A stretch of 64,000 bases of DNA from Acidobacteriota bacterium (GCA_004298155.1 SCRD01000018.1:248001-312000), one strand, 5' to 3'; counted from the stretch's first letter, positions 1 through 9,371 are shown. A program made the numbers and translations. The notes: generated by a model not told the origin, from the letters alone.

Positions 1-2159
1 AAACTGACCAGGCCGGTGATCCGATCGTTTGCTTCTGATCGGGCCATTTGCGGGTTGAGAAAGTGGATTTGGTCCAGCGGAAAGTTCCGGCCGTGGAGGT
101 TAGCGGAAAACGTGCGCTCGGCCGGATTAATCTGCATGCTTCCATCCGCGCGTCCATGGCCTTCAACGAGCTTAAAGTTACTGATATTCCAGTTGGATTT
201 AGTGGCAAGGATATCCGCCGATAACAAATCAAACGGGACTCCGGCGAACTCCCCTTCGTGAACGGCGATCTGGCCGTGGCCGGACAGGCTTTCCACCGTA
301 CCTTCAACCTGGGCCTGGCCAGAGATCAGGCCCTGCATTGAAGGTTTCAAATTCAGGGCAGCGCGCAGGCCCGCCACAGGGGTTTCCTTCGCTGCGGCAC
401 TCAATCGAACTTTGCTGTGGGGTTCGAGCCTCCAGCCCTCGAGGCCTGCATCGACATCCAAGACCAGCGAACTCGTTCCCAGCTTCAACTGCCCAGATTC
501 AATCTGGGCCCTCTGGGCAGAAACTGCGATGCCAGCCTGAAAGCTGTCCCATGTCCACCCTCCGTAATTGAAGGTCCCGGTGCTGACTTGGCCCTCGATC
601 TCAGGGTTTGAAAAAGTTCCGGATATTTTGCCAGTGAAGACGGCCTGACTGTGCAGCACAACCGGAAGCGGATTTCGAGTCTCAATCAGGATCCTGGCAG
701 CAGGACGCCATTCTTCGAAGTCTGAAGTCACGAATCTAAGGGTCAGCGAAGACCGGTTGTCGCCAAGAGCGCCTTGAGCAGCCATTGTAGAGCGGGGCGC
801 CGAAATCTGCGCGTAATTGAGCGTCATCATGAAGCGTCTTCCCATCGCGAACGACCCTTTTGCTTGTCCGCTCAATGGGAGTCCCGTAACCTTCTGCTCT
901 CGCGGAGGGCTGAATCGAAGGTCGAACTGGCTTTGCAACCCGGTACGCTCCCGCCATTTTGCACTGACCGTTCCGTTGACGACAGATTGAGGGTGCAAAT
1001 CCTCAAAGGCACCCATTAGATGCGGTGTAGCTTGCATCAGGGCGGTAAGGTCCAGGTTCCTGAATTGACTATGCAGGGCCACTTGCCGGGGAGTTTTAGC
1101 CAACCACACGGTGGCGTCGCCTTCTGCTCTTGCCTTGAGGCCAGTGAGCGTGAAGTTGGGGACTCTCAGCACGTTCCCGGCAATTTGGTAATCGGAAGTG
1201 AAATTCAAATTACCAGGGTTGATTTGCCGCGTCCTCAGCTTCAGATCACGCGCACGAATGCGGCCTTGTGCTGAAATCCCCTTTGCATCATAGTTCCCCG
1301 TCCCGTCCACATAGAGATAACCGCTTTCAAGCGGTGTAATCCTGAAAGCACGGGCGAATTTCTGAAGGCCGCCGTTTGTACGGAATTCAAAGTTTGCGGC
1401 GACCTGCGGCGCCCAACGCAGGGCCCCGGCAAGATGTCCACGAAAGTTTTCGATTTGCCAGGTAAGGGCCGGCACTTCAATCTGGTTGCCCGAGAGCCTG
1501 AATGTAGCGGCTAATGAGAGGTGCGGCCAGGTGCGGCCATGCCAGTCGATTGCGCTATCGGACGAGGCGATAGAGCCCAGGTAATGGCGGTCCCGGCTGA
1601 ATTGCACCTGGACCGCAGCGTTCCGGCCGGCCAACTGGAAAGGAATGCGCTGATTATTCCATCGCAAGGTAATGTGGCTTAGCGTCAGACGTTCGATCTC
1701 CAGGTTCAGCAATTCAGTCAGGCTCCGGTCGTTGGGGGGCTTTGCGGTGGCGCCTGGAAGATTGGTTGAGCCATCCGGGTAAGTTTGGACACGCAGTTCG
1801 GCCTCCTGCCACTGGAGGCTCCGAAGCAGAAGTCTGAACTGCGAAAGGGATTGCGGGCTGATGTTTGCCACCACATCGCTGGCTGAAAACAGAGGTTGAC
1901 TGAAGTCTTTCTCAAGTCCGTGGATTACCAGCCTGCGGATCCTGACTCTGAGGCGTAGAGGGCTGAACTCCATTCCTGCGAGCTCGACCTTTCCTCCGGT
2001 GGCCTGCGCCAGGCCAGCCTCAATCCGGTGCTCGAGAATATTTCGGAACCAGGCTGTGCCGGCCAGGATGACGATGACGGCCAGGAAGACGGGGATAATC
2101 CCGGCGGTGTAAATCAGCCAGCGAACCAGCTTCCGTAATTTCAAATTCCTCAAGGTCAA
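1..2159 (-). CDS. AsmA/TamB-like envelope protein, C-terminus cut by window edge
   Basis: An open frame reads leftwards from about 2159 to the window edge without a stop, giving about 719 residues. The first residues are basic, followed by one hydrophobic segment (IIPVFLAVIVILAGTAWF), then a very long beta-rich region with no enzyme motif, typical of the AsmA/TamB family: inner-membrane anchored proteins that span the periplasm and help move lipids or outer-membrane proteins. Nearby phrases such as GKVELAGMEFSPLRLRV match the usual family start. No ATG fits; a TTG at 2159 with AGGG eight bases upstream is the best start, with a second TTG at 2153. It follows the SurA-like gene by about 20 bases and the Omp85 gene, the arrangement expected of a TamA-TamB pair. 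The C-terminal domain that would decide between TamB (DUF490) and AsmA lies outside the window. Confidence 0.8.
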   Translation of the reverse strand, partial: MTLRNLKLRKLVRWLIYTAGIIPVFLAVIVILAGTAWFRNILEHRIEAGLAQATGGKVELAGMEFSPLRLRVRIRRLVIHGLEKDFSQPLFSASDVVANISPQSLSQFRLLLRSLQWQEAELRVQTYPDGSTNLPGATAKPPNDRSLTELLNLEIERLTLSHITLRWNNQRIPFQLAGRNAAVQVQFSRDRHYLGSIASSDSAIDWHGRTWPHLSLAATFRLSGNQIEVPALTWQIENFRGHLAGALRWAPQVAANFEFRTNGGLQKFARAFRITPLESGYLYVDGTGNYDAKGISAQGRIRARDLKLRTRQINPGNLNFTSDYQIAGNVLRVPNFTLTGLKARAEGDATVWLAKTPRQVALHSQFRNLDLTALMQATPHLMGAFEDLHPQSVVNGTVSAKWRERTGLQSQFDLRFSPPREQKVTGLPLSGQAKGSFAMGRRFMMTLNYAQISAPRSTMAAQGALGDNRSSLTLRFVTSDFEEWRPAARILIETRNPLPVVLHSQAVFTGKISGTFSNPEIEGQVSTGTFNYGGWTWDSFQAGIAVSAQRAQIESGQLKLGTSSLVLDVDAGLEGWRLEPHSKVRLSAAAKETPVAGLRAALNLKPSMQGLISGQAQVEGTVESLSGHGQIAVHEGEFAGVPFDLLSADILATKSNWNISNFKLVEGHGRADGSMQINPAERTFSANLHGRNFPLDQIHFLNPQMARSEANDRITGLVS

Positions 2160-2180
2160 ACTTCAAGCCCTCATGGCATT

Positions 2181-2816
2181 TCAGTCCGTGTGAATCGTCA
2201 CCCGGTGCGTGGATTTCAATCGATCGAGCCAGTTGTCCAGCAACACGTTCATTTTCTTCTGCACCAGAATTTCATTGATCTGTTCTCTAATGTTATCCAG
2301 GGCAGGCGGTGGGCCGGCATGCGCTTTGGCGTATTCGGGGACAAAAGTGTTTTTGTAGTAATCTTCCACCTCGCTGGGATCTGGCAATGCGGCGGCCCGC
2401 AGCCGATTGTTAATCATTTGCAGGGTGCGCTCATAAAGCTCGAGGCGCTTCAGTACCTGCGGTTCAGTCATCCCAAGCAATTGCAGGGCTGCGAGGTAGG
2501 CCGCCGGATTTGGAAATTTCTCGCGGATACCCTTCAGGGTATCCGCGGCGCTCTTCGCTCCGTTTTTCGATGATCTTTCTGGCTGCTGCATCTGCTCAGC
2601 AAGGAGCTTCTGGCTGATGAGCCTGCTGAGGGCGTCCTTGCTTTCCTCAGGGGAGGGATCACCCGCCGGCGCTTTCCCTTCAAGGAAGCGTTCGAAATGG
2701 TACTCCTCGATCAGGTCGCGCCGCGTGATGGCGTCATCGCCCACCGAGGCGACCACGCTGTTGAGCGTTTCTGCTTTTGCAGTGGCAGCCAGGGAACCAA
2801 TCATCGCGAGCAGCAT
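2181..2816 (-). CDS. SurA-like periplasmic chaperone without a parvulin domain
   Basis: The 211-residue product begins with a hydrophobic stretch ending in ATAKA, then NSVVASVGDDAITRRDL, the usual N-terminal signature of SurA/PpiD-type chaperones. The rest is mostly helical, with the trailing helix (VEDYYKNTFVPEYAK) seen before and after the PPIase domain in that family. No parvulin domain is present, so it probably acts only as a holdase for outer-membrane proteins. The ATG at 2816 gives a signal peptide without a positive n-region; in-frame upstream codons encode KHRPKF directly before it, so the true start may be a rare codon further upstream, inside the end of the Omp85 gene (gap only 11 bases). 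Its place between the Omp85 and TamB-like genes supports a role in barrel biogenesis. Family assignment is from motif resemblance only. Confidence 0.7.
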   Translation of the reverse strand: MLLAMIGSLAATAKAETLNSVVASVGDDAITRRDLIEEYHFERFLEGKAPAGDPSPEESKDALSRLISQKLLAEQMQQPERSSKNGAKSAADTLKGIREKFPNPAAYLAALQLLGMTEPQVLKRLELYERTLQMINNRLRAAALPDPSEVEDYYKNTFVPEYAKAHAGPPPALDNIREQINEILVQKKMNVLLDNWLDRLKSTHRVTIHTD

Positions 2817-2827
2817 GCCGCATGCGA

Positions 2828-5716
2828 TCAGAAACTTTGGCCGATGCTTAGAAAATATTGTATGCGTGGCAATCGACGCACCTCCAGGCCAGTCTGGCCG
2901 GCAACCTGGTACTGTGTTGGGTTTAGAGCATAGCCCACATCGAACCGCAGCGGGCCGACGGGTGTTTTGTAAAGAAATCCCAGGCCCACGGCGTGGACAG
3001 TGTAATCAAAATCGGTCGGGGAACTCTGCGAAAACTTCAGCAGGCGCATTTTGCGGATAGTGGAATATACATTCCCCATATCGTGAAAAAGGACCACTCC
3101 AAGGCGGTCCTGAGCGAAGGAAAAGCGCAGTTCGAGCGAATTCAGAAAAAGGGCGTTCCCGCCGATTGGAAATCCCGTTTGCGGGTCGCGCGGCCCGGCC
3201 TGGTTGATGGAAAACCCGCGGAGCGAATCACTGCCACCCGAAAACAACCGTTCCGGCAGGGGAATTTCATGGGTCAGAATGACCTGCTGCGTTCCGCCGG
3301 GATTGGTGACCGTCACCGCCCTGAGCTTGCCGTAGGGCGATTCAATTGCCAACTGGGTATTGCGGGCGAAAACCAGGAAGGGAGTCAGGCGGTAGTAGGT
3401 TGCATTCTGAGTTATCAGGCGCAGGAAGTTTGCTTGTGACCCCAGGCCGGACCACGAGACGCCGGCGTCGGCCAGCGAATACGAGCCGCGCGTGGGATCG
3501 ACGGGATTGTCACGGTGATCATTGACGTAGCTGAGGGCAAACATGCCGATCTGAGCAGGACGGCTGGCCAGAGGGATCTCCTCTGCAGAAATCTTGTTTG
3601 ACAGGTCAAGCGCCTGGACATTGCGAAAAGAATATCGGGCTGACAGAAAGGTAGTCTGGCTCCAGCGCTTTTCCACAACCACCGAGGCTTCCTTTCGTCT
3701 TGCCGTGAATGTGAGAACGTTGCTGCTGGAGTCGGCATTGCCGCTGAAGCGGACGCTGATGTCCCGGCGCGTCGGGAACTTGGGAATGTAGTAGCTGATG
3801 TCAGCCCCCTTATCGAGCGTCGAAAACCTGCCACGAAGGGTCACCGTCTGGTTACGTCCACCGACGCTGATGCGGGAGACTTCCAGAGAGACGCGGGGAC
3901 TGGCCTTTAGCTGCCCCTGAGGTTGATTGCTGCCCAACCGCTGGACCTCAACGCCGCCGCCGTATCCAACCGTCCAGCGGGGCGCCTCCTCCATGCTGAC
4001 CAGGACGGACTTTTCGGTCTCCTCTGTCTGCGGGTTTTGAGGGGCGATCTGGACCTGGTTAAAAAGTCCGAGGTCGTAAAGTTTGCGCTGAGACTCAAGC
4101 AGAGCGCTCTCGTTGATCGGCTGCTTTCGGCCGAATGTCAGTTCGCGGCGAACAATACCCTCGCGTGTGTGCTTGTTGCCAAGCAGCACCACTCGTTCGA
4201 TCATTTCCTGGTTTCCGGGCGACACCTCGTACTCTACATCCATCAGATGGTCCTGCCCCGCCGGAGAGCTGTTGGTGGTGACTCTGGCGTGACTATAGCC
4301 CCGGTTAGTGAAGTAGCGAAGGATCGAGTCGCGATCTTTTTGTTCATTTTCAGGCGAATAAAACAGGCCGGTCTGGTTGGCCAGGCGCGACATCAACAGC
4401 TTACGCTGCTCGTCTGTCACGCCCTGGATTTCAACCTTCCCCACCATTGTTCTCTTGCCTTCCTGAATATCGAAGGTGACGAAAAGGTGTTGCGGCAAAT
4501 CCCGATAGTAGTAATTAAAATTGGGAGTGATGTTCGCGTCCAGAAAGCCCTGCGACTGGTAGACGCCCTTCAGGGAATTGATGTCGTTATCAAGCATTTT
4601 GCTGCTGAAAGCAGCGCTCTGAAACGGAAATTCTGCAGGACGGATCGTCATGACTGGTGATAGCGCTGCATCGGAAACATGGCTGTTTCCAGCGAATTTG
4701 TATCCCGCAAAAGTGCCGATGGGGCCGAGCGTTACCCTGTAAACCACCCGCATGTGATCGGCTTTAACATACTCGACAGGGTCGACCGTCACATGGGCAT
4801 GCAGGTAATCTTTTTTCTGGTAGAAGTCGGTTAGAGCTTCGCTGCCCCTTTCGAGTGAAGGCTGGTCAATCACGCCATCCTGATACAGGGGAAGAATATC
4901 TCGCAGCTTATTTCCGGATATGCCGGCCCCTTTCACATGGACCTCGACGACCGGCCCGGCTTCGCATTGGACGAAGAGGCCTTCCGTATTCGTTTTGGGA
5001 TCATAAACCCGCTTTTGAACGGTTGTGCTTGCCTGGATATAACCGCGTTGCAGGTAGAAGTTGTGTATTTTGTAAAGGCCCTTCTCGATTTCTGCGGAAG
5101 TCAGCTTTTCTCCCGGATGCCAGCCTGTTACCGATCGCAGGCGTTCAGCGGAGTAGGCCGGATGACCATTGAAGGTCACTCCTCTCAAGCGTGCCTGCGT
5201 TCCCGGCGTAATGGTCACCAGGACATTGGCTTCCTGAGTGGATGGATTCCGCTCAACTGTGTTCTGAATCTTTGCCTGATAGAACGCGTTGTCGTGAAGG
5301 ACATCAAGGATGTCCTGATTAGCCGTCGAGAGTTCGTCCTCGTAAAGAGGACGTCCCAGTGGCAGCCGGGCGGCCGCCACAAGGGTACTGGTATCCAGAG
5401 GCTTGGGGGTCCCCTTCACTTGTACAAGCCCGATGTAGTAGCGGGTCTTGCCCACAAATGTGAGCGCTACCCCGCCTGATTCCTGCAAGGCATCGGCGCG
5501 AAGGCTGGTAAAACGTCCCGTTGCATACAGGTTTTTCAGGCTTTCATCCACCTTTACGGGATCGAGTGTCCTGCCGGTTTGCTGTACGATCTCCTTCTTG
5601 AATTGGTAGAGATAGAGCTGCGCGTCAGTCTTAAGTTCAATGCGAACGACGGTTTGGCCCGCACTAGGAGGCATGGCAATTGCGGGAATGGCAATTTCCA
5701 GCCACGCGAGAGTCAA
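2828..5716 (-). CDS. Omp85-family outer membrane assembly factor (BamA/TamA-like)
   Basis: This 962-residue protein has a cleavable-looking signal (ending IAIPAIA), a long run of POTRA domains over about residues 22-570, and a C-terminal 16-strand barrel. Seen in the barrel are the FSGGSDSLRGF loop-6 motif, HDMGNVY, a GPLRFDVGYAL strand, and a final aromatic residue (QSF) as required by the BAM machinery. Omp85 proteins insert beta-barrel proteins into the outer membrane. Length and number of POTRA repeats are larger than E. coli BamA (about 810). Position beside a SurA-like gene and a TamB-like gene leaves BamA and TamA both possible. The start is TTG at 5716; hydrophobic in-frame codons continue upstream (FLSKLIYLL), so a non-standard earlier start would give a stronger signal peptide. 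No alternative ATG/GTG is visible. Confidence 0.92.
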   Translation of the reverse strand: MTLAWLEIAIPAIAMPPSAGQTVVRIELKTDAQLYLYQFKKEIVQQTGRTLDPVKVDESLKNLYATGRFTSLRADALQESGGVALTFVGKTRYYIGLVQVKGTPKPLDTSTLVAAARLPLGRPLYEDELSTANQDILDVLHDNAFYQAKIQNTVERNPSTQEANVLVTITPGTQARLRGVTFNGHPAYSAERLRSVTGWHPGEKLTSAEIEKGLYKIHNFYLQRGYIQASTTVQKRVYDPKTNTEGLFVQCEAGPVVEVHVKGAGISGNKLRDILPLYQDGVIDQPSLERGSEALTDFYQKKDYLHAHVTVDPVEYVKADHMRVVYRVTLGPIGTFAGYKFAGNSHVSDAALSPVMTIRPAEFPFQSAAFSSKMLDNDINSLKGVYQSQGFLDANITPNFNYYYRDLPQHLFVTFDIQEGKRTMVGKVEIQGVTDEQRKLLMSRLANQTGLFYSPENEQKDRDSILRYFTNRGYSHARVTTNSSPAGQDHLMDVEYEVSPGNQEMIERVVLLGNKHTREGIVRRELTFGRKQPINESALLESQRKLYDLGLFNQVQIAPQNPQTEETEKSVLVSMEEAPRWTVGYGGGVEVQRLGSNQPQGQLKASPRVSLEVSRISVGGRNQTVTLRGRFSTLDKGADISYYIPKFPTRRDISVRFSGNADSSSNVLTFTARRKEASVVVEKRWSQTTFLSARYSFRNVQALDLSNKISAEEIPLASRPAQIGMFALSYVNDHRDNPVDPTRGSYSLADAGVSWSGLGSQANFLRLITQNATYYRLTPFLVFARNTQLAIESPYGKLRAVTVTNPGGTQQVILTHEIPLPERLFSGGSDSLRGFSINQAGPRDPQTGFPIGGNALFLNSLELRFSFAQDRLGVVLFHDMGNVYSTIRKMRLLKFSQSSPTDFDYTVHAVGLGFLYKTPVGPLRFDVGYALNPTQYQVAGQTGLEVRRLPRIQYFLSIGQSF

Positions 5717-6043
5717 GAGATATATAAGCTTAGAGAGGAATGTGAGGAAGGAATTTGCGTGCGAAAGGCTTCTGCGGTACCCACAAGCTGTACCCGCGAA
5801 AGATGATATATGAGAATGCCTGCCGCAAATCCTTATCCAAGAGATTGGTCTTTACTCCCACATGGTTTTCGACCCCGAAACCAAGACCTTATTATATCTT
5901 TCTTTCTGGGAAGCTTCGAGAAGCCGAACCCTGCGCAGTATGGAAACTTGGGCGCTGCGGCCACTTACCCCGGACGAATTGTTACCACCCGCTGTAAAGA
6001 TGCCCTGCCTGGAAAAGCTCCCACCACACTGGTCAGAACCAGA
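5717..6043. other. 327-base gap upstream of the Omp85 gene
   Basis: No convincing gene. Short open frames here lack ribosome binding sites and family motifs. The region separates the end of the PIG-L gene from the start of the Omp85 gene, both on the minus strand, so it should hold the Omp85 promoter; a TATAAT on the minus strand at 5896-5891 is the only clear element. Confidence 0.5.
5891..5896 (-). promoter_or_regulatory. Candidate -10 box for the Omp85 operon
   Basis: The minus strand reads TATAAT here, about 170 bases before the TTG start of the Omp85 gene. No good -35 hexamer is found at the usual distance, so this is a weak call. Confidence 0.3.
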
Positions 6044-6808
6044 TTAGCGGACAAGTCCATCCAATAATTCCTTCAGCAGATTCGATGCCGGGAATCCCTG
6101 TCCGAGGTGCTGGCGGAACCCTTCGGCCCAGCGAAAACCGGCGCGCTTCCCCGCTTCCTGTGCCATCTTCCTCATAGTAGCGACCGTTCCAGGAACCTCT
6201 TGTTGGGTTTTGAGCCAGGCCTGCTGGCTATCATGGCAGGCAAGCATTTCTTCCTTCCGCCTGAGGGTGGTGCTGATGTTGACGGAAATGCAGGATTCAA
6301 TTTTGTTCCCCAGAATATCGCGCCTTCCGAACGCGTCGGCGTAGTACAGGTGGGGCACCTTCTTGAGCGCCGGCGCTGGGCTGTGGATGCCGGTCTTGAA
6401 GTTAGGAGCCATCGCTCCGAAGCAGGCGCTCTGGCAGAGATGGCTCACTGTTTCGTGATCAATCATGTAATCAACAGGAGAATGCGTCAGCACCAGAGTG
6501 GGACGAGTTTGCCGAACCAGTTCCATTACCCTGTTCAGGTGGGAGTGGTCGTAAAAAACCAGCAGGTCCTTGCTCTGCAGGCAATAATATCGGGCGCCGA
6601 TCAGCGCAGCAGACCGCGACGCTTCCTTCTGCCGCAGCGCAGAAATCCTGGCCGCCGGAAGGGTCGTGCTGCCGCAGTCTCCTGCCGTCAGGGTAGCCAT
6701 GTGGATCTTGGCGCCACGCGCGGCGAGATGGGCCAGCGTCCCGGCACAAAGGAACTCAGCATCATCGGGGTGCGCAAACAGTGCCAGAACGTTGATGGCA
6801 TTGGGCAT
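6044..6808 (-). CDS. PIG-L/LmbE family N-deacetylase
   Basis: The protein (254 residues from the chosen start) opens with NVLALFAHPDDAEF, the zinc-binding AHPDD signature of the PIG-L/LmbE family at residues 12-16, and carries the second metal-site motif DHETVSHLC near the middle. Members remove N-acetyl groups from GlcNAc-linked lipids, mycothiol or bacillithiol precursors, or related sugars; the substrate here is unknown. The ATG at 6808 is preferred over the upstream ATG at 6865 because AAGGAG lies 11 bases before it and the family normally starts just before the AHPDD strand. Head-to-tail with a DUF2911 gene upstream (gap about 80 bases). No signal peptide, so probably cytoplasmic. Confidence 0.88.
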   Translation of the reverse strand: MPNAINVLALFAHPDDAEFLCAGTLAHLAARGAKIHMATLTAGDCGSTTLPAARISALRQKEASRSAALIGARYYCLQSKDLLVFYDHSHLNRVMELVRQTRPTLVLTHSPVDYMIDHETVSHLCQSACFGAMAPNFKTGIHSPAPALKKVPHLYYADAFGRRDILGNKIESCISVNISTTLRRKEEMLACHDSQQAWLKTQQEVPGTVATMRKMAQEAGKRAGFRWAEGFRQHLGQGFPASNLLKELLDGLVR

Positions 6809-6890
6809 CAGGTGGGGTCTCCTTTGGAGGTCCAGGTTAACGTGCTTCGTCTCCAGCGGCGGCAAGAAAGCTTGCAGTCAATTTCCGCAT

Positions 6891-7409
6891 TCATTCGGCC
6901 ACACGGAAGGTTGCTGCCAGACGCGAGGTGCCCCAGGAAACTTCAAGATCACCCTGGTTCCCGTTGGCGGAAAGCTTGATGGTCAGCTGGTTCACTGAAT
7001 CCTGGCCGTTTTCCACTTTCATCGGTGTTTCGGCGATCTTTGCGCCGGAATCATATTCGTCGTAGGTTTTCGTCGACGCCAGCAGGACCCACTTTCCAGG
7101 TTCGACGAACTGGGCGAGCAGAATATGTTTCCCCTTTGGGACCCGCGTGTTTCCAAAAAGCAGGTCGTGGTCTGAGTCGATGGTTGTCGGCGTATTTGCC
7201 CCCAGGCGCCATACCTGGCCGGATTGGAGCATGCTCAAGGGATCGCGCCCCCTGAGTATCGGGCGGCCGTAGTCAACCGAAACGTGCGCAGAGCCGATCG
7301 TTGCGCTGGCTTCTCCGCGGCGGCTGCTCTGTGCAAGTAAAACAATTGTTCCCAGGCTGAGGGCCGCAATGGCAGCGATGCTAAGGCTGGTGAGTTTAAG
7401 GCACTTCAT
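6891..7409 (-). CDS. DUF2911 family secreted protein
   Basis: The 172-residue product has an N-terminal hydrophobic segment (SLSIAAIAALSLGTIVLLAQ) fitting a signal peptide or single anchor, then the DUF2911 core: VSVDYGRPILRGR, VWRLGANTPTTI, and KGKHILLA. DUF2911 proteins are predicted beta-sandwich periplasmic proteins of unknown function common in Bacteroidetes and Acidobacteria. Start choice is strong: AAAGGAGG sits nine bases before the ATG. It precedes the PIG-L gene in the same direction. No catalytic residues can be named. Confidence 0.85.
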   Translation of the reverse strand: MKCLKLTSLSIAAIAALSLGTIVLLAQSSRRGEASATIGSAHVSVDYGRPILRGRDPLSMLQSGQVWRLGANTPTTIDSDHDLLFGNTRVPKGKHILLAQFVEPGKWVLLASTKTYDEYDSGAKIAETPMKVENGQDSVNQLTIKLSANGNQGDLEVSWGTSRLAATFRVAE

Positions 7410-7470
7410 CGATATCTCCTCCTTTAATCGTGTTTTACTGGTTCCTTGATGAAGACCCTTTTAAATGAGA

Positions 7471-8394
7471 TTACTGTTTCCCGGATGGTTCAGCTACGGT
7501 CCTGGCAACGGCCTCTCGAAGCGTTGCCGGGCTTGTGAATCCTACCCAATGGCCCGTGATCCTGCCTTGCCGGTTGATGAGAAAAAGCGTGGGATAAATG
7601 GAAATGTTGCCGTATGCCTGGTCGCTTTCCTTGTTCCAGTGCACGATGGGGAATGTGATTCCTTCCTTCTCCGCATAACGCTGGCGGGCCTGGTCGCTGA
7701 CGTCGAGCCCCAGCAGGTCGTCAGCGTTGGCCCCCACGACTTCAAACCCTTTGGCCCTGAACTCGCGCTGGATCCGTGCAAGTTTCGGGGCCTCTTTCAT
7801 GCAGGGCGGGCAGCCGGTGAACCAGACGTAGAGCAGTACTGCCTTACCGTCAAGCCCAGCGGAGCTGAGGCGCTTGTCGTCGGCTCCCATCAGGTTAAAG
7901 ATCGGCGCGGTTCGGCCTACCCATCCCCCAAGCTCGTGAGCTGCTCCCTGGGCAAATCGCGGATCGTTGCGGATCATTTCCACGTCGACTCTGCTGATTT
8001 CTCCCGTTGCAGGGTTACGGGTTATGAATTTTGGCACTCGAGGGTCAGTTTCCATCACGCGGAGCAAAGTGTCGGCTTCTTCCGGAGTCTGCAGCGCAAA
8101 CTGTTCGGCGATGGTTTTGAGGCTCGGTGGAGTGGAAAACCGTTGCTGGTATTGGGCGACGAATGTGGGAATTCTGAAAAAGTCCTTGTAAAGTTTGTCC
8201 AGCGCCGCGTGATCTTCCGGCGTGGTGAAGACACTGTTATATAAGTCTGTCACTCGAACAGGTTGGCCCGCCTTCAGGTGGCCGCGAATGTAGCCGAGGA
8301 TTTCTGCCTGGGGATCGGATTGTGCCATCTGGCAGCGAACGCCAAAACCGAAAACTGCGGCTGCTATCAGGGTAGACCGCAACAGATTTTTCAA
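7471..8394 (-). CDS. TlpA-like thioredoxin-fold protein with N-terminal extension
   Basis: Residues 1-25 form a signal peptide or lipoprotein-type signal (a Cys sits at 21). A helical domain of about 125 residues of unknown type follows, then a thioredoxin/AhpC-TSA domain from about 160 with a CPPC active site at 195-198 (WFTGCPPCMKEAP) and a cis-proline at ISIYPTLFLI. TlpA/ResA proteins reduce or oxidise cysteines in periplasmic proteins, often for cytochrome c maturation. Its ATG overlaps the stop of the upstream esterase gene by four bases, so the two are translationally coupled. The N-terminal extension is larger than in ResA (about 175 residues in total) and resembles sensor-like or client-binding extensions, but I do not recognise it. 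Confidence 0.85.
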   Translation of the reverse strand: MKNLLRSTLIAAAVFGFGVRCQMAQSDPQAEILGYIRGHLKAGQPVRVTDLYNSVFTTPEDHAALDKLYKDFFRIPTFVAQYQQRFSTPPSLKTIAEQFALQTPEEADTLLRVMETDPRVPKFITRNPATGEISRVDVEMIRNDPRFAQGAAHELGGWVGRTAPIFNLMGADDKRLSSAGLDGKAVLLYVWFTGCPPCMKEAPKLARIQREFRAKGFEVVGANADDLLGLDVSDQARQRYAEKEGITFPIVHWNKESDQAYGNISIYPTLFLINRQGRITGHWVGFTSPATLREAVARTVAEPSGKQ

Positions 8395-9368
8395 TGGGCA
8401 TGGGCCTCCGCAGAGGAATTTGCCGCTTGCACTGCTTTTTCAAAGCATTGCCATTCAAAATGCATGGGATATTGCATGTACTGGTCGAGGAATTCCCATC
8501 CGTGGCCGCCAGGCCGCAACGCGTAGGTATGAGGGTAATTCTCCTTGCTGAGAATCTCGTCCAGGATGGCGGCGCCTTTCTCAAATCCGTAGCGGTCCTG
8601 GTCTCCGACATCGAAATAGATCTTCAGGCCTTCGAATTTCGACGGGTCTCTGGCCAGGGTCAGCGGGTTATTTTTTTCCCAGTAAGCCTGGTTGATCGGC
8701 GAACCGAACGCCTGGCTCAGGATGCGTGAGTAGAACTGCCACCGGCCTTCGGCGGGAAGAGGATTCGGCAGCTTGTCAATCAGGACGGCGCTCGTCGCGG
8801 CCACGGAACCGAACAGATCGGAATGGCGCATCGCCAGGTGCAGTGCGCCATAGCCGCCCATGGAAAGTCCGCTGATCCCGCGCGCTCCTTTGGCGTCAAT
8901 GGTCCTGTAATGGTGATCAATAAACGGCACCAGCTCTTGAACGAAAAATTCTTCATAACGTTCCTTGCCGTCTTCCGAATCGATATAAAAGGTTTCGCCT
9001 CCATTTGGCAGGACCACTATGAATTGGCCGATCGTCCCATCGGCAGTCAAGTGGTCGAAGACCTCTTTGCCGCCGCGGTCAATCCATCGGCGATCATTCT
9101 CGAACAGACCGTGCAGAAAATAGAGCACGGGGTAGCGGCTGGTTGAAGTTGCGTAATCAGCCGGGAGGTCGATGCAGTAATCGACCGGATGGCCGAGGAT
9201 CTTACTCGGGACTGAATCGCAATTGATAGTGCCGGGAGCGGCAGCCAGAGCGTTGCTTCCGTTTCCCAGAGGCCACAAAAAGAATAAGGCTGCGGCTGCG
9301 CACATGACCGCATCATGCAGTCGTCCACTGCGCGAACCAAGGTTCTCCAGGTAAATTGTTCTGTTCAT
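8391..9368 (-). CDS. Secreted esterase (Esterase D / PF00756-like alpha/beta hydrolase)
   Basis: The 325-residue product has an N-terminal hydrophobic stretch (AAAALFFLWPLG) and a full alpha/beta hydrolase core: YFLHGLF at about 83-89 (oxyanion region), the nucleophile elbow GLSMGG with Ser169, an acid in YFDVGDQDRYG, and the catalytic His in RPGGHGWEF. This pattern is that of the S-formylglutathione hydrolase / feruloyl esterase / mycolyltransferase family. Substrate is not predictable; export suggests action on envelope or plant-derived esters. It starts three bases after the end of the secreted low-complexity gene and overlaps the next TlpA gene by four bases, so the three are one operon. 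Confidence 0.88.
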   Translation of the reverse strand: MNRTIYLENLGSRSGRLHDAVMCAAAALFFLWPLGNGSNALAAAPGTINCDSVPSKILGHPVDYCIDLPADYATSTSRYPVLYFLHGLFENDRRWIDRGGKEVFDHLTADGTIGQFIVVLPNGGETFYIDSEDGKERYEEFFVQELVPFIDHHYRTIDAKGARGISGLSMGGYGALHLAMRHSDLFGSVAATSAVLIDKLPNPLPAEGRWQFYSRILSQAFGSPINQAYWEKNNPLTLARDPSKFEGLKIYFDVGDQDRYGFEKGAAILDEILSKENYPHTYALRPGGHGWEFLDQYMQYPMHFEWQCFEKAVQAANSSAEAHAH

Positions 9369-9371
9369 AGC

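Noticed and set aside
3923-4660. 245-codon plus-strand open frame
   Set aside because: It lies entirely inside the Omp85 gene in the opposite strand; that protein has clear motifs and the shadow has none.
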